The notes beneath the pieces were generated by a model. That model ran no database searches and was not told where the DNA came from. It saw only the letters and a list, made by a program, of their open reading frames with translations. The position numbers were made by a program, and so were the translations under genes. This document shows positions 12,661 to 24,427 of a stretch of DNA of 64,000 bases, piece after piece. The DNA lies in assembly GCA_035772785.1 (NCBI GenBank), contig JAOCPU010000003.1, positions 558,001 to 622,000 on the forward strand, read 5' to 3'. How positions within the stretch are numbered: the first letter of the stretch is position 1; the number at the start of each line of letters is the position of its first letter. The stretch is from Phlebiopsis flavidoalba (Eukaryota > Basidiomycota > Agaricomycetes > Polyporales > Phanerochaetaceae).

Positions 12661-14056
12661 CAATTCGGCCTCTACTCAGTAAACTATTAAAGTATTCGTA
12701 ATAGTTCTAAAGTAGAGCTCGAGAACCACCCCTTAGGGTTTACGGTTCAGACTAACACCCCTGCGCAGATAACACGCACGGTCCAGGACTTCGGCCGCCT
12801 ACTCTAAGTGACTAAATTCACTATACCCTGTGAAATACTGTCCTTTGGCGATGAGCTTGTCGCGGACCTTCCCATCACACGTGCGTCGACTGTGCCGACC
12901 GAGATCCACTCAGGTTGCTCTTTGTGAGCGCAATATGCTTGAGGCTTACAATTTGGCGGGACTACTGTTTGGCCAGCAGATTATCTGTCGACCATCCGCG
13001 AACTGCATTACGTGCGGTGACTGTTCAGCCCACGAGCGGCCACACGTCGTCGGTCGTTTGTGGCGAGATCCTGCCGCGTCTCGAAAGGACGAGAATCCAC
13101 GAGTCATTATGTGCTGCCATCAGAGGCGAGAGATCTGGCCGGACACCAAGGAGCATGGGGTTGGGTATAGGTTGATAAGCGAGGGTGACCGTAGGCCCCG
13201 GATATCGCAGCCCGACGAGGTCCAGTTTCAAAGGGACGCACTGTGACCTTAGATTGCGTCGGCTGATATAATATCTGTGGGGACAACCACATCGACCACC
13301 CCGAGCACCAATCCCGAAGATGAAGATGATCCGCTTATGATCCTTCGATCGAACGCCAACAACGGTGTTAGATGGAAACAAATGGAAAATACAAGCAGGA
13401 GTCATGGAAATAAAGCCAATGTGCACCTATCTTGCGACGCCTTTGTTTATGAACGCCCTGTCGCCCATGCAAAACAACTTGCAGTCACACCAGCAGGACA
13501 AGCATCTTATCAGGCGACCTACGGGAATAGCTGGCTACAGCCCTTCTCTCCCATTGGGGTGAGCCCCCAACGAGAGCGACACACTGCGTTGGAGAGATGA
13601 AACGGTCATGTGCAGAAGGTATAGAATGTGAACTAGCTATCAACTGATCACTGGGGAGAACTAGCACCGAACGAATACAGCCAATGACGAGTTTCAGATA
13701 TTGAGCAGATTTAGAAGCACTAAAGGCGCATCTGTGCAAAGGTAAAGCGCACTTCTGTGCCGTGTAATACCACTGTCTATACCCAACCTGTAGCATATTT
13801 ACCCCCTCAGCCTATGCAATGGAAACACGTTTTGACGCGTTATACGAGCGATACGCCTCACAAGGCCTCACAGCAATGTCGTGCACAGCAAATGAGGTGC
13901 TTAGAAATTGAGCGGAAAATCCGCCCGCCTCCGATCGAGAGCATCCGAGAAAGGCGCTCAGGACGTCAGTTGCAACCTCACTCTTCTGCGGACGACCACC
14001 TCACCTCTCCCGACTCTCGTCGAGCTCAGCACACCGGACGGTTTACCTTGCTGGCC
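12661..14056. other. No gene identified between Mei2-like gene and COQ1
   Basis: Open frames up to about 138 codons occur (12830-13246 plus) but show no motif I know. 13277-13562 (plus) holds a Gln/Asn-rich stretch (NALSPMQNNLQSHQQDK) that could be a far C-terminal exon of the Mei2-like gene. The last part presumably carries the COQ1 promoter. Confidence 0.35.
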
Positions 14057-14933
14057 ATGCGACGATGGCCTGTGACCGCTGCGCGCGTAGCCCGACAAAA
14101 TAACGGCGTCGCGCGACCGCCCGTGACGCGAACGGCACGAATATGCTATAGCGTACAAGCCGCAGCGCAGGCACTACGACCGGCCCCGTCCCAGGGCGCA
14201 CGCGTGCGCGAGGACGTGTCTGTCCCGCCCACGACGACAAAACCGAAGCGTCCGGACCCCCATGCGCTCGTTGCACCACAGCTGAAACACCTCCGCGAGA
14301 CGCTGCTCAACCTCCTGGGCTCCTCGCACCCGTCGCTCACAGAAATCGCGCAGTACTACTTTCTCCATCCCTCCAAGCAGCTCCGACCGCTGCTCGTGCT
14401 GCTCTTCTCCCAGGCGACGAACGGGCTCGGCGGGCGGTGGCACGAGAAGAAGTGGGCCGCCGAGTGCGAGGGCGCAGGGGGGCGGACGGAGGAGCTCGAC
14501 GCGCCGCTCACGCGCCCGGACGTCCTCAACGACTGGAACCCGAGCATGCCGGACCACACCGCGTCGTTCGCGACGAACCGTTCGGCGCTGCGCCCGCCCA
14601 AGCCCACGCCGCAGACGCGCAACCCATCCACGACCGCCGAGGCCCCTCGCACTGCCGCTGCTCGGACGCTGCGAATGCGGAACTGCGCGATGCTCCCCAC
14701 GCAGCTGCGTGTCGCGCAGATTGTGGAGATGATCAATGCGCGTCGAGCCTGCACTGACGACTATCTTCTAGGCGAGAGACTTGGTCCGCCGTTCGTCCGG
14801 TGTAGAGCGTACGCGCGCACTTGCACTGTCTTACGCAGACAAGGCGCGCGAGGTGCTGGGGCTGCTGCCCGACAGCGACGCAAAGACCGCGCTGGAGGTC
14901 TTGACGGAGCGGGTAGTGAAACGGACGTCTTGA
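14057..14933 (+). CDS. COQ1: COQ1-type polyprenyl diphosphate synthase, catalytic core missing
   Basis: In its intact form this mitochondrial enzyme makes the isoprenoid tail of ubiquinone. The ATG at 14057 starts an Arg-rich, presequence-like N-terminus (MRRWPVTAARVARQNNG). Family sequence follows: HPSLTEIAQYYFLHPSKQLR, PLLVLLFSQATNG, DWNPSMPDHTASF, PTQLRVAQIVEMI. About 40 bases later, from 14772, the reading frame is already the extreme C-terminus: ARDLVRRSSGVERTRALALS, YADKAREVLGLLPDSDAKTA, then LTERVVKRTS and a stop at 14931. Everything between is absent, including most of the first DDxxD and all of the second, Mg-diphosphate-binding motif, roughly 200 codons by family length. The N-terminal 690 bases are unusually free of frame slips. 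This is either a real inactivating deletion or an assembly collapse. Confidence 0.85.
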
Positions 14934-15180
14934 CTGTTTAGATTCTGCCTGCGCCCTTGAACCCCTGGAATACCGAGACTCCACACTAGACGCAAACTCT
15001 GCCGCTGCACCTCTTCGCGCCACTGGCCGCAAACTCTGACCTCTGGCCGCTGGCCTTCGCGCCTCTAGCCGCACCCGCGCCTTCCTGCCCAACCTCCCGG
15101 ACCCGGCCCGCCGCCCCCCCAAGCCCTGCACCGACCGCACCTCGCACGTAGGATCGCGCAACAAACAGCAAAAAATCCCG

Positions 15181-15848
15181 TCAGAGCCCTCGCGCGCGCT
15201 GCTGCTCGTCCCCTTGCTCGCGCCCCTGGGGGCCTCGCCAGCCCGCGGACAGCGCGCTGCCGCAGCCCAGCGCGAGGCCTACTACGACGCGTACGCTCGC
15301 CGCCGCGCGTCCCTCACGCACCCGCACACGGCATCGAAGGATGTTTGCGTCGTGCTCGTACAAGGCGCATATATAGCATGCCTCGCGCCAGGGCGCAAGT
15401 GACCGCCTCCTAGCACTGCGCGCAACTCCCCGCTGCGCCGCCCCCGGCGACGACGATGACCACGCAGTTTGTGCGCCTCGGCGGGCCCCTCACCCAATGA
15501 GCGAAGACTACACCCGCTGGCTCGCGCACGCGGCGCCTCGCTCTAAGACCACGCCGCAGCACGCCCGCAGCCACGGAACGCCCGAGCCCTCGTGGGGGTG
15601 GCGATGGCCGCGAGCCCCAGACACGACCGCTAGCGCCTTTGGAACCCGAGCGCACGGTGTGTGTTGTGTATGCGACCTCGCGGGGAGAGCAGCTGCTGGA
15701 GAGTGCCGTGTGGTTGCGGGCGCGCCAGCCGTCGGGGCAGCAGCCAGGGAGGTATGTCACCTGCGCAGGGGATCGTGAGAATGTGTATGTCCCGCAGGGA
15801 GGCCCGGTGAGGATAGGTGGGAGGTTTGCAAGGGCGTTTAGCTTTTGA
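15181..15848 (+). CDS. Unidentified GC-rich coding region
   Basis: No homology recognised. The clearest piece is the last exon, ending at 15848, with VCVVYATSRGEQLLESAVWL, RENVYVPQGGPVRIGGRFA and RAFSF before the stop. Upstream pieces in other frames look coding (AQREAYYDAYARRRASLTHP; TTQFVRLGGPLTQ). The region lies 250 bases downstream of the COQ1 stop in the same direction. It could be an independent gene with an unresolved start. AT content rises sharply right after the stop, as expected for a 3' flank. Confidence 0.4.
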
Positions 15849-18800
15849 AGTGTAATGGGTTGTGGGTTGTGGATGTTTTGTCTCGCGGATTGCATGCATG
15901 TGTTTTTTTGTATTATTTCGGACCATGCAGACGAAGGATAGAAAGGAAGGAAATTGTAATGCATTATACTCGAACCTGTATTCCTAGATATGTAGCCATT
16001 TCACGAACGGACAGAATCAAGATGGATGTATAAGGAATCGTGATGGATCTATGGCTAATTATGGGCTGAGTGGAAGACACAAGAACCTAGAAATGAAAGG
16101 AGTAACCCGTGAGCAGAATCCATGATGAAATACTCGCGTAAGCCCACCCATAAAACTCGTCAAGATGCCTTTTCCACATGGCTCAGGTGACCTGGTCGAT
16201 AGACGAGCGAGGCAGAGCGCTTTTTGAGCGCGTCGAACGCGTGCATATATGCACCCCTAGCACATCTTAGTGCGATGGAATCCGGCGCCGTGTTCTCGTC
16301 GTGAAAGCCCTCGTGCAAGACAGAGACTCGTGAGCGAGAAAAGAACCGAACGTCACAGTATGGTACCGAGCGACGCGTTCGCGTCCTGCGCCGTTCAAGA
16401 CCCGCCGGTCATTCGTGCGTGTTCTTGACGTACGTCGGCACGTTATGAGACGGGTCCTTACACCGCTTGCTTTCGAGGTTGGGGGTCAATAGACCATGAC
16501 TCGAAGTATGGCACTATGAAACGAGAAGGGACGGGGCGCGCGAGAAAGATCTTGTGGGGCATTGAGAAGACCGTGATCGACGTCGTTCGTACCGCTCAAC
16601 GCCTGTCGGAATGCCTGTGTGCTCTGTCGTGTATTGCAGACGAACTGCACATGGCTTTTAGCAGGTCGTGTCCGGTCCGTTGGGAGCTCTGTGTGGATCT
16701 TACAGGGAGGAGGGGCAGTGTGATCTCTGCAGGGAACCGGTCACAAAGCAAAATGGTGAGGTGCCAAGAGGGTTGAGCACCTGTCGTGGTGGCCGAGGCG
16801 CTGGTGGGCGTTTTGACTCGAATATTAATGAATAGAGTGGCTGTGGGATGCTTACCGTGGTTGAGGAGGGATGGCATAACCGCGTAGCCGGCGGACTCTA
16901 GACCCAAATGCTCCTTTTTTCAAACTATGCGCACCGGGTTACACGCACGACAACGAGCAGCGAGCCGTACGAAATGTGTGTGTGTGTGTGTGTATTTGCG
17001 TGTCCCGCAAACATCGATTCCTGCGTTGTGCGAAAACGTCCGCCGACCAACGAATTTGTGGTTTTATTTTCTCAGTGCGCCGAGGAAATAACCAGCCGAC
17101 GAGTCCACTCGTCTTCGTGCTGCACTGTGCTGTAGCGCCGTTCCACGTTCAAGCGCCCGCCGGTCGTGTGTATCACCTTGACGTAAGCTGTTACTATGTT
17201 TTGCGACTGCGCAGCGACAGCGGCTATGTGTAGTGTGGCCTGTTTTGCGAGTCTTGTGGTCAATGGCGACCCGTGCTTTAGGCATGCAAGCTGTGAATAC
17301 ATTCCGTAACCAATTCGCTATACCATTCCGGCACAACTTTAAGAAACGATGCGCTGAATTCGAGGCAGCGTATATGCGGGCGCAACACACGCGTTCCCGA
17401 TACGGCAAGCGCGAAAAAAACGAGCCCGCTCGGAAGAAAAGAACAACGCACCGCAACGTCGATTGGGTTCACTAGCATTCCATGCCCTGTGTGGCTGCGC
17501 AACGAGGGAGGGACTAGTAGTGGTGGCTTCCGCGGGGAGTGAATCATTGTAGTGAATATCTGATGCTTATGCCAACGGGGGTCAACGAGCGTCCCCGGCC
17601 GGCGTCTTCTCTGTGGTGCTCCTCGGGATGGTGTGCAATGAGATAAAAAAAGGCGACTGTTGTACCTGTCGCGATCTGGGGATGGGGCAGGATCAACGAC
17701 AGCCGCACAGGACCAGCCTGGTCGATAAACGCGTGCCCTCTTCGCGTCCATTGATTTGCACACCGGAAAGCTTACGGAGAGACGAGAGGCGGCGCGTGAC
17801 CAGTCACGCCTCGCGCGGAAGGGACGAGTGGGCGTTCACAGAAGTACAGGTAAAAAATCGATCAAAGCAATAGAAAAACAGAAAGAAAGAGCGAAGCTCT
17901 ACACCGCGATCGACGTTCCCATTACGCCCATAATTCCCTATTTTCCTGACATACTCTGTCACTCGCCCCGCCGTAGCAATCCACGCACATTGTTGCAGTA
18001 CATGACGTACCCGATTGCCGTCCGACTTTATTCGTAGTGTGCACCTAGTCAAAGACAGGGTTCTCAAAAAAATCCACGTGTCGCGGCTATCGCATATTAT
18101 CACGCCGGGATCTATAGAGTCCTGTGGTTCGACGCCGTACGAGGCGTAGTAGATGAACGCGATATGTGACCACCGCCTCGCATATGTTTTCCTGTTGAAA
18201 GCCTTGAAATCCTGATACATTACCCTCCGTTTCACCTGTGAAATCTCGCGGGATAGTTGGAAATCATGACTGAACAAGAAAGGAGCGTCACTGCGATAAC
18301 GCATGACGCAGGGTGGCCCACACGTCCCCATCTCCACAGCGCCGCCGCCGACCCTGTCGCCACAAACGGCCGCGCGCTGCTGCCCAAGCCGCGCAACGCG
18401 TCCGCCGCATGGTGATCGCCCGACGCAGCCAGGCACGCGCGGGGGCTCTGGAGCCGCCAGCGGCACGGAATGCGCCAGGAGGGGTCGACCGGCGTGTGTG
18501 CGGGCGAGCGCGCCACTCGGTGTGCGGGACAGGGACGATACGTATGATGGTTGTATGGTGCAGGCGATCTTCCCAAGGGGAAGTCACTTGGTATCTGTGT
18601 GGAAATTTCTGGGGGGGGGAGGAAGTGAGGCACGAAGGGCGGATAAACGAGCGGCACTAAAGAGAATGTCATTGTTTGTGTGGTATCTTGTCGCCGGCAG
18701 GCAAGCTAACGAGCAAACGAGAGCAACGGTTAACGCATTGCACGCGCACGCTTTTAGCAGCAGAAACCAAAGCTCGCCGCCGCGCGTGTCTGCTAGGAGT

Positions 18801-19845
18801 GACGTGAGAGCGTCCCGAACGCAGGCCCCTAGAGAGCATCACCTATGGGTGTCGGGCCGGGGCAGGTGGACGGCAGGGTGGCGTCCCTGGGCAGCGGCCA
18901 GCCACGTTGGTTTTGGGTGTTATCATCGCATGTTCTTGCAAGAGACCGCGAAGGGCGCGTGATAATGCGTGTGGGCACCAGCTCCGCCCGATATGGGCTC
19001 TCTGTCCGTACACGGCGCAGATCGCAGCGCGGTTGCACTACAGGGCCCGCAGGGGGCCGTATGGGCTGGAAAGGCTAATGCAGGCTAATGCGCAGATCGC
19101 TGTAAGGAATATGTCGGGAGAATGGCGGGCGGTGGGTGCGTGATGGTGTGCCGGGCAGGCGGCGGTGACGGCCGCTGCAGTGTCGGCATCGGTCAGAGAA
19201 TGGAACTGGGCTAACACACAGTGTTGAACGTTGTATGTTGCGGGCAGACATATCATGGGCTAGGGCTGAGACGATAAGAGGGCAGAGGAGAGGGACCAGG
19301 GTGTGGCGGGGGACACAGCGGATCATCGCCCGCTGCGAGCGGGAGACGTGTAACGCTTACTGAGCGATCGTAGAAAAAAAAAAAGATTATAATCGAGAGC
19401 TAGCCGAGGAGCACACTGTCGTCGGTGAGGTTGCATACGGTCGCACGCACGGGCACATGCAGCGGCAGGCAGCGGCTGGGTGAGGGCCGGCGGCGACGCT
19501 TGGGGCAACAAGCGCAGCGGTAGGCACGCTCGAGGGGCCATTATATTTGGTTTAAATAGGGACAGACCGCGGGTGGCGGCGCGGGTGGACGCTGCATTGT
19601 GGGCTCATGAAGCGGATGCAGCGTATTGGGTTCTCGGCGGGAAGGCTGGGGGGAGATAGGCAGCGAGATGTGATGGGATCTGTGCCGCGTGTGCAGATGT
19701 GGGTGGTATAAGTGGACCACCGCGTCCCCGGTATATCTCTCTCCTCGCCCCTCGCCCATCCCATTCCGTCACTGCCCCAGCCCCAGTCTTGGCTGCCCCG
19801 ACGCCCCGCCGCCCCCTCTCACACGAACCGACCACCCCACCCCGC
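15849..19845. other. 4 kb gene-poor region
   Basis: No protein recognised on either strand. It contains a short GT microsatellite (about 16976-16992), an A11 run near 19375-19385 and scattered open frames. The longest (17804-18466 minus, about 220 codons) lacks any family motif and crosses an abrupt base-composition change. Near 19540-19560 is an AT-rich TATA-like stretch (tatatttggtttaaatag), followed by CT-rich sequence leading to the ATG at 19846, so the right end probably carries the promoter of the next gene. Confidence 0.45.
19541..19562 (+). promoter_or_regulatory. Possible TATA-type promoter element
   Basis: The run tatatttggtttaaatag stands out in a very GC-rich neighbourhood, about 290 bases before the ATG at 19846. 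CT-rich sequence, common before fungal transcription starts, lies between. This is a positional inference only. Confidence 0.3.
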
Positions 19846-21905
19846 ATGCCATGTCAGCCCGCGGCCCCTCTCCCCGTAGGCTTCATGCTGCGCAGTGTCG
19901 CCGCTGGCCGTAGTCCACCCTGCCGCCGTCCCATCACGGTGCCCACCACACTCACCTCCGCTGTCCCGACCTCACGAGGTCGCCTTCCCGGCCAAGACAG
20001 ATCTGCCACCGCACAACATGGCCACCCATACCGACCGTCTCCCACCGCGAGGCCATATATCTCGACCAGCCCGTGGCATCCTCCTCGCGCCTTGACCCGT
20101 GTCCGTCCTTCAGGTGAGTCGCCAGTTTGTGCTGTGCCAGCGCTGCCCCGCGAGCCGACGCCGCTCTGCCCGCAGGCCAGCTGCTCGCACTCGTCCGCCT
20201 CCTCCAGCTCGTCCGACCACACGCCCGTCGCCCGCGACGCCGTGCCCGCCCTGCCCCCGTGGACCTCATACCCGGCGCGCTACCGCTCGCCGTCGTTCGA
20301 CTACTACGAGTCCCCCGCCCTCGCCGCCGCGCACACAGCTGCAGGACCAGATGCACGTCGCCTACGCACAGCCACCGACAACATGCACCTCGCCAAGATC
20401 CTCCTCCTGCGCCCTCCAGGGCATCGACGTCACCGAGGGGGGTGTCCGACGACGCCGACCCGCGCATCGCCCAGGTCAAGGACGAGGACTTCTCCGCCGC
20501 CTTCGTCCCCCGCGGCGGCCTCGTGTGCTCGACCCCGCCCGGCGAGCGCCTCTGCCAGGAGAGCGAGGCCCGCGAGCGCGCGCGCCGCCGCGCCCGTGCC
20601 GCGCGAGGCCCGCCTCCACGCGTGCGAGCAGCGCTGGGACGCCCCGCGCGCGCGCTGCAAGCGGAGAAGACCAGGACCGCGCGCCGCAGGGACGCGCAGG
20701 CCGCCGTCGCCCGCCGCGCGGAGCTCCGTGAGCGCAGCGACCGCCGCCGCCCCCGTCCGCGCGACCTCGGGCACGCCGCGCCCCGTGCTCTCGTACGACG
20801 CCCTCCCTCACTGTCGCACACGCGCACCGCGCCCCCGCGCCGAAGCCCGGTGCGTACAGCGGCCCGCTGTTTGAGTATCCCGCGCCGCTGCCGCTTGTGC
20901 GCACCACGGCGCGGAGTGTCGCGTTCCGCGACGTCCTCGCGAGCATGTCACGGCGCGCTGTTCCCCGATGCGGAGCCGCCGCCGACCAAGGGCAAGTCTA
21001 CGCCGCAGCAGGCGCTCCTGCAGTCGCTTCTGCACCCCACCGAGGCGCCTTCGTCTCGACTCGTCGTCCGCCAGCACGCCCCGCGGCGCGTCCTGGTTCT
21101 CATTCAGCACAGGCTCCTCCGCCAGCACGGCGCTCACCACCCCGCCCTCCACCCCGCCCGCCCCCTACCAAACCCCTCCCGCAACCCACTCACCCGATCG
21201 ACCCCCGCCTCCGCGCCCCCTCGCCTTCACCCCCTCGAACCTCCCCTCTCCCGCCCCCTCCCCCCCGTGCGATAGCGCCGCCGAAATTCCCGCACGCGCG
21301 GCACACCCCCCTCGTCACCCGCCTCACAACCTCCCTCGCGTCCCTTCCTCACGCAGGGGCCCGCCGCCCGCTTCCAGCGCGCGTACGCCACCGCCGCCGC
21401 ACACGCCGCCTCGCCCCACACCCTACTTCCCCATCTCGCCCCGCTCCCGCTCGCACACGCGCTCGCAGCGGCATCCCCCAAGCAAAAGCAGGTACCCGCG
21501 CGCTCCCCGCGGACGTCTCCCCTCTTCCTCTGCGCGCCCGCAATAGCAGCGGAGCCCCCTGCGCGAGCTCTGCTCCCTCTAGGCGAAGCAGCCCCCCCAG
21601 CGCCGCGCGTCTTCGCCCCGCCGCCGCCCATCCCGCGCTCGCCAGGTTCCGCCCCGCGTGTGCGCCGGCGTGCGCTGGTGTCGCGCCTGCGCCCGGTGGC
21701 GAACCCGCTGTTGTTGCGGCTGCGGGCGCTGCAGAATGCTGCGGGGGTGCGCGTGGGCCTGGGCTGGGAGGAGGTGCGGGAGAAGGTGGTGGGGGTTGCG
21801 TGGGAGGGGATCGGGCGGAGTGGGCGCATACTTTGGGCGGGAGGTGTGTGTTGTTGGTTAGGTTTTTTTTGTGGTTGTTTTTTTTGTGGTTTGGATTTTT
21901 GGTAG
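19846..21905 (+). CDS. Large Pro/Ala/Arg/Ser-rich orphan protein
   Basis: I do not recognise this protein. Coding-looking segments are HEVAFPAKTDLPPHNMATHT, a probable intron at about 20113-20178 (gtgagt to cccgcag), then HSSASSSSSDHTPVARDA, PARYRSPSFDYYESPAL, RIAQVKDEDFSAAFVPRGG, a charged run (SEARERARRRARA), YSGPLFEYPAPLPLVRTTA, and near the end SRLRPVANPLLLRLRALQNA and GLGWEEVREKVVGVAWEGIG. Frame slips are frequent. The serine clusters and disorder-promoting composition resemble fungal regulators or scaffolds, but no domain supports that. GC is so high that all six frames stay open for hundreds of codons; plus is preferred because of the Ser cluster, the intron and the downstream T-rich 3' flank (from about 21860). 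Confidence 0.45.
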
Positions 21906-24427
21906 TGTAGAGTCTACAGGCTCTCTTTACTCGCTCGTTTTTCTGAGATGCTTTTTGTCTGAGCTGTGTTAGATTGTGTTTTCTTCATGACTGCCCACAA
22001 AAGTCCACGCATACCGCTTTTCTCTCTGATACCGCTTTGTGCAATGTATATATGAATAGGTGTACAGGTTACGAGTATAATGCATTACGACTTTTTTGCT
22101 TTTCTCGTTTTCTGTTTGACATGGTAATCCTGTTATGGCCAGGAGTCGCAAGGCCTACTCACAACCCCGCAGTGCGTGCATGCCACTCTGTCATCGCTTA
22201 CCTTTATTCACTCCGTCCTCCTCCTGCCCTTGCCCACAGAACCACTGCCGGAAATCTCCAGTCCACTGGCTATAGATCCGGCCCAAAGCCACTGGCTTCA
22301 TCCGTCCCCCACAGTAAAAACACGCTAACCATCCTAGGCACAATGTTTGCGTCCCACTGTAGGCGCATGTGACCACTCCTCTCTGTGCTTCTAATCGTCT
22401 ATAGATCCACAGCACCTCTCCCCGTCGAGCCATGGACAGCTGCTAGCGAGCGGCGCAGGGGCCCCCTTGGCGCGTCATCGGCACCGTTGCAGGTTTACGG
22501 TGCGCAAAAAAAACCTGTAGGCGTCCGAGCTCACTCAGAGTTCGCTATGCAAACAAGAAACGGAGGCGTCATAGAGGACGGAAGGACAGGCTCTTGAGAG
22601 GTCCAACGGCGACGTCTTTCTGACCACGACAGGATAATCCCTTTGCTCACTCGTCTTTTTTCTACTAGGTACACGACCGGTTTCCCGTTTACACAAGCAG
22701 TAGGACGAAAGACCATCGGGGATGGGTCTTGAGGCGGGCTCAATAGACAGTCTTCCGAACACCAATGTTCCCTTTGCTCGCTCGCCCCTCTCGTACTGGG
22801 TGGCACCCACCCATCTACACGATCACAGATCAACGGATGTTGCACGCGTTCGAACCACGCCCACTTGTTTTCTCGACGTCTCAGTGACGGCCCACAGGGG
22901 CAATAATGACGTAGTCACGCCTCGATTCTTACACTTGCTCACCAGACATCGCAAATCTCGTTCACAGGTTATCATACACCCATGCATCCCAAATTCACTC
23001 ACACGCAACGCTTCTCGAGCCAAAACACAGTGCGAGGCTAGGCTCGACGCATACTTTGCGTCTCACTGTGCGTTCTCGTGACCACGAAGGTCCTCTCGGA
23101 GTGCTTCTCAGCTCAGGTCCCAAGTCATCTACCCCCAGTAGAAACCTCCTCCTCTATGGAATTACGTTTGGAGGCTGGTAGCGGCGTACGAGCACCTTGG
23201 AGGCCGCGCCAGTGGCACCGCGGCGTTTCTCTTCCAAGCCCACAAGACGACAAGTTTGTCTCGGAAAGCGACAGAGTTTCACCGAGTACCACGACGCGGC
23301 CTCGAATGTATGGTCGACGTGAACGCGATATCGATCGCAGAGGTCTTCAGTTCCCTATCATTCACTCGTCCCTCTACTAGTTCGTCGATGGTGCCACACG
23401 ACGCGCCGGTTTCTTATTCACAATACGCAGGACGAAACAACGGATGGCTTGGATGCGGAAGATATAGACACGTGTCCGACGCACACCACTCGTCTATCGC
23501 CCTGATCACCGGGGGGGGGTACGATACATGCTCTTGTGCGTCGTACTAAACAGCGGCTCTCCCTAGGCCTCGACTCGCTACACGTTTTCGACGACCTTTG
23601 GTGGCCCACAGGTTCACAAATCCTGTCACCGTCGTAAGAGCACAAGCACCACGCACTCAAACACGCTCCCGAGTCGCGTCTAGCCCCCAGGACCACGCTC
23701 GTGACCGTTTTTTCTTTGCACTGCCCAGGCTAGCCCGCAACGCACCCTGGAAATCGCGCCTTGCTTCGCAGTACTGTCGCGGACTACGCGGCGTCCCCAG
23801 CGCAGCCACAGGCCTGCCCCAACGTTCGCGGCAGAAGGCAGTCACCCGGGCTCTACTCGATGGACTGTTTTCATCCCGGGCTTTCGATCGTTTTTCATCC
23901 CAGAGGCCCCTTCATAGACCATGTTCAACCACTCAAACGCGGCCTCGACACGAGCACGGAGGTAAGCACCGTGCACGGTTCGCGGCAGAAGCTGTTTCTG
24001 AAGCCGGGAGGGAGAGAGCTGAGACATGGTCCGCAGGTCACCGGACCCGCGCGTGGGTGCGTGGGGGGTCCTTGCTGTGCACTGCGCGATCGGTGGGTGC
24101 CCCGGGGTAGCTAGACACGCGCGCGCGGCTGTGTTGGCCGAGTAGACACGGCAGTATGTGCTTTGTAGCTGAATTTCGTGGAATGCAGCTTTGTTCGCGG
24201 TGTTTGCAGGTTCGTGTGTGTATGTGTGTGAAATGCTTCCCTCGCGGTCGAGCACGACGCACGCATGTCTCCAGCAACTCACCACGTCCGCGAGACCCGC
24301 TTCACGCATCGTCACCCGCGCATACAGCCGCCACACCGACGCGCCCGACCGGACACGGACACCTCCCATTACTAGCCAAGGACCCTAACGTACATAGATA
24401 AACACCCCCACACACGCCCGCGCGCCC
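21906..24427. other. 2.5 kb without a recognised gene
   Basis: The left end is T-rich, as a 3' flank. The middle (22600-23500) is CT/CA-rich, with recurring ctcac/ctcgc words and one 15-base near-repeat (ccctttgctcNctcg near 22640 and 22780). I see no protein motif. It may hold regulatory sequence or an unreadable gene. Confidence 0.4.

Noticed and set aside
17804..18466. Minus-strand open frame of about 220 codons
   Set aside because: Crosses an abrupt change in base composition and has no recognisable motif.
19952..20827. Minus-strand open frame of about 290 codons
   Set aside because: Arg/Ala/Gly-rich antisense shadow of the GC-rich orphan gene; no motif and no intron logic.
22440..23550. 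Possible tandem repeat or CRISPR-like array in CT-rich sequence
   Set aside because: Recurring short words only; no regular spacing or repeated unit longer than about 15 bases, and the organism is a eukaryote.
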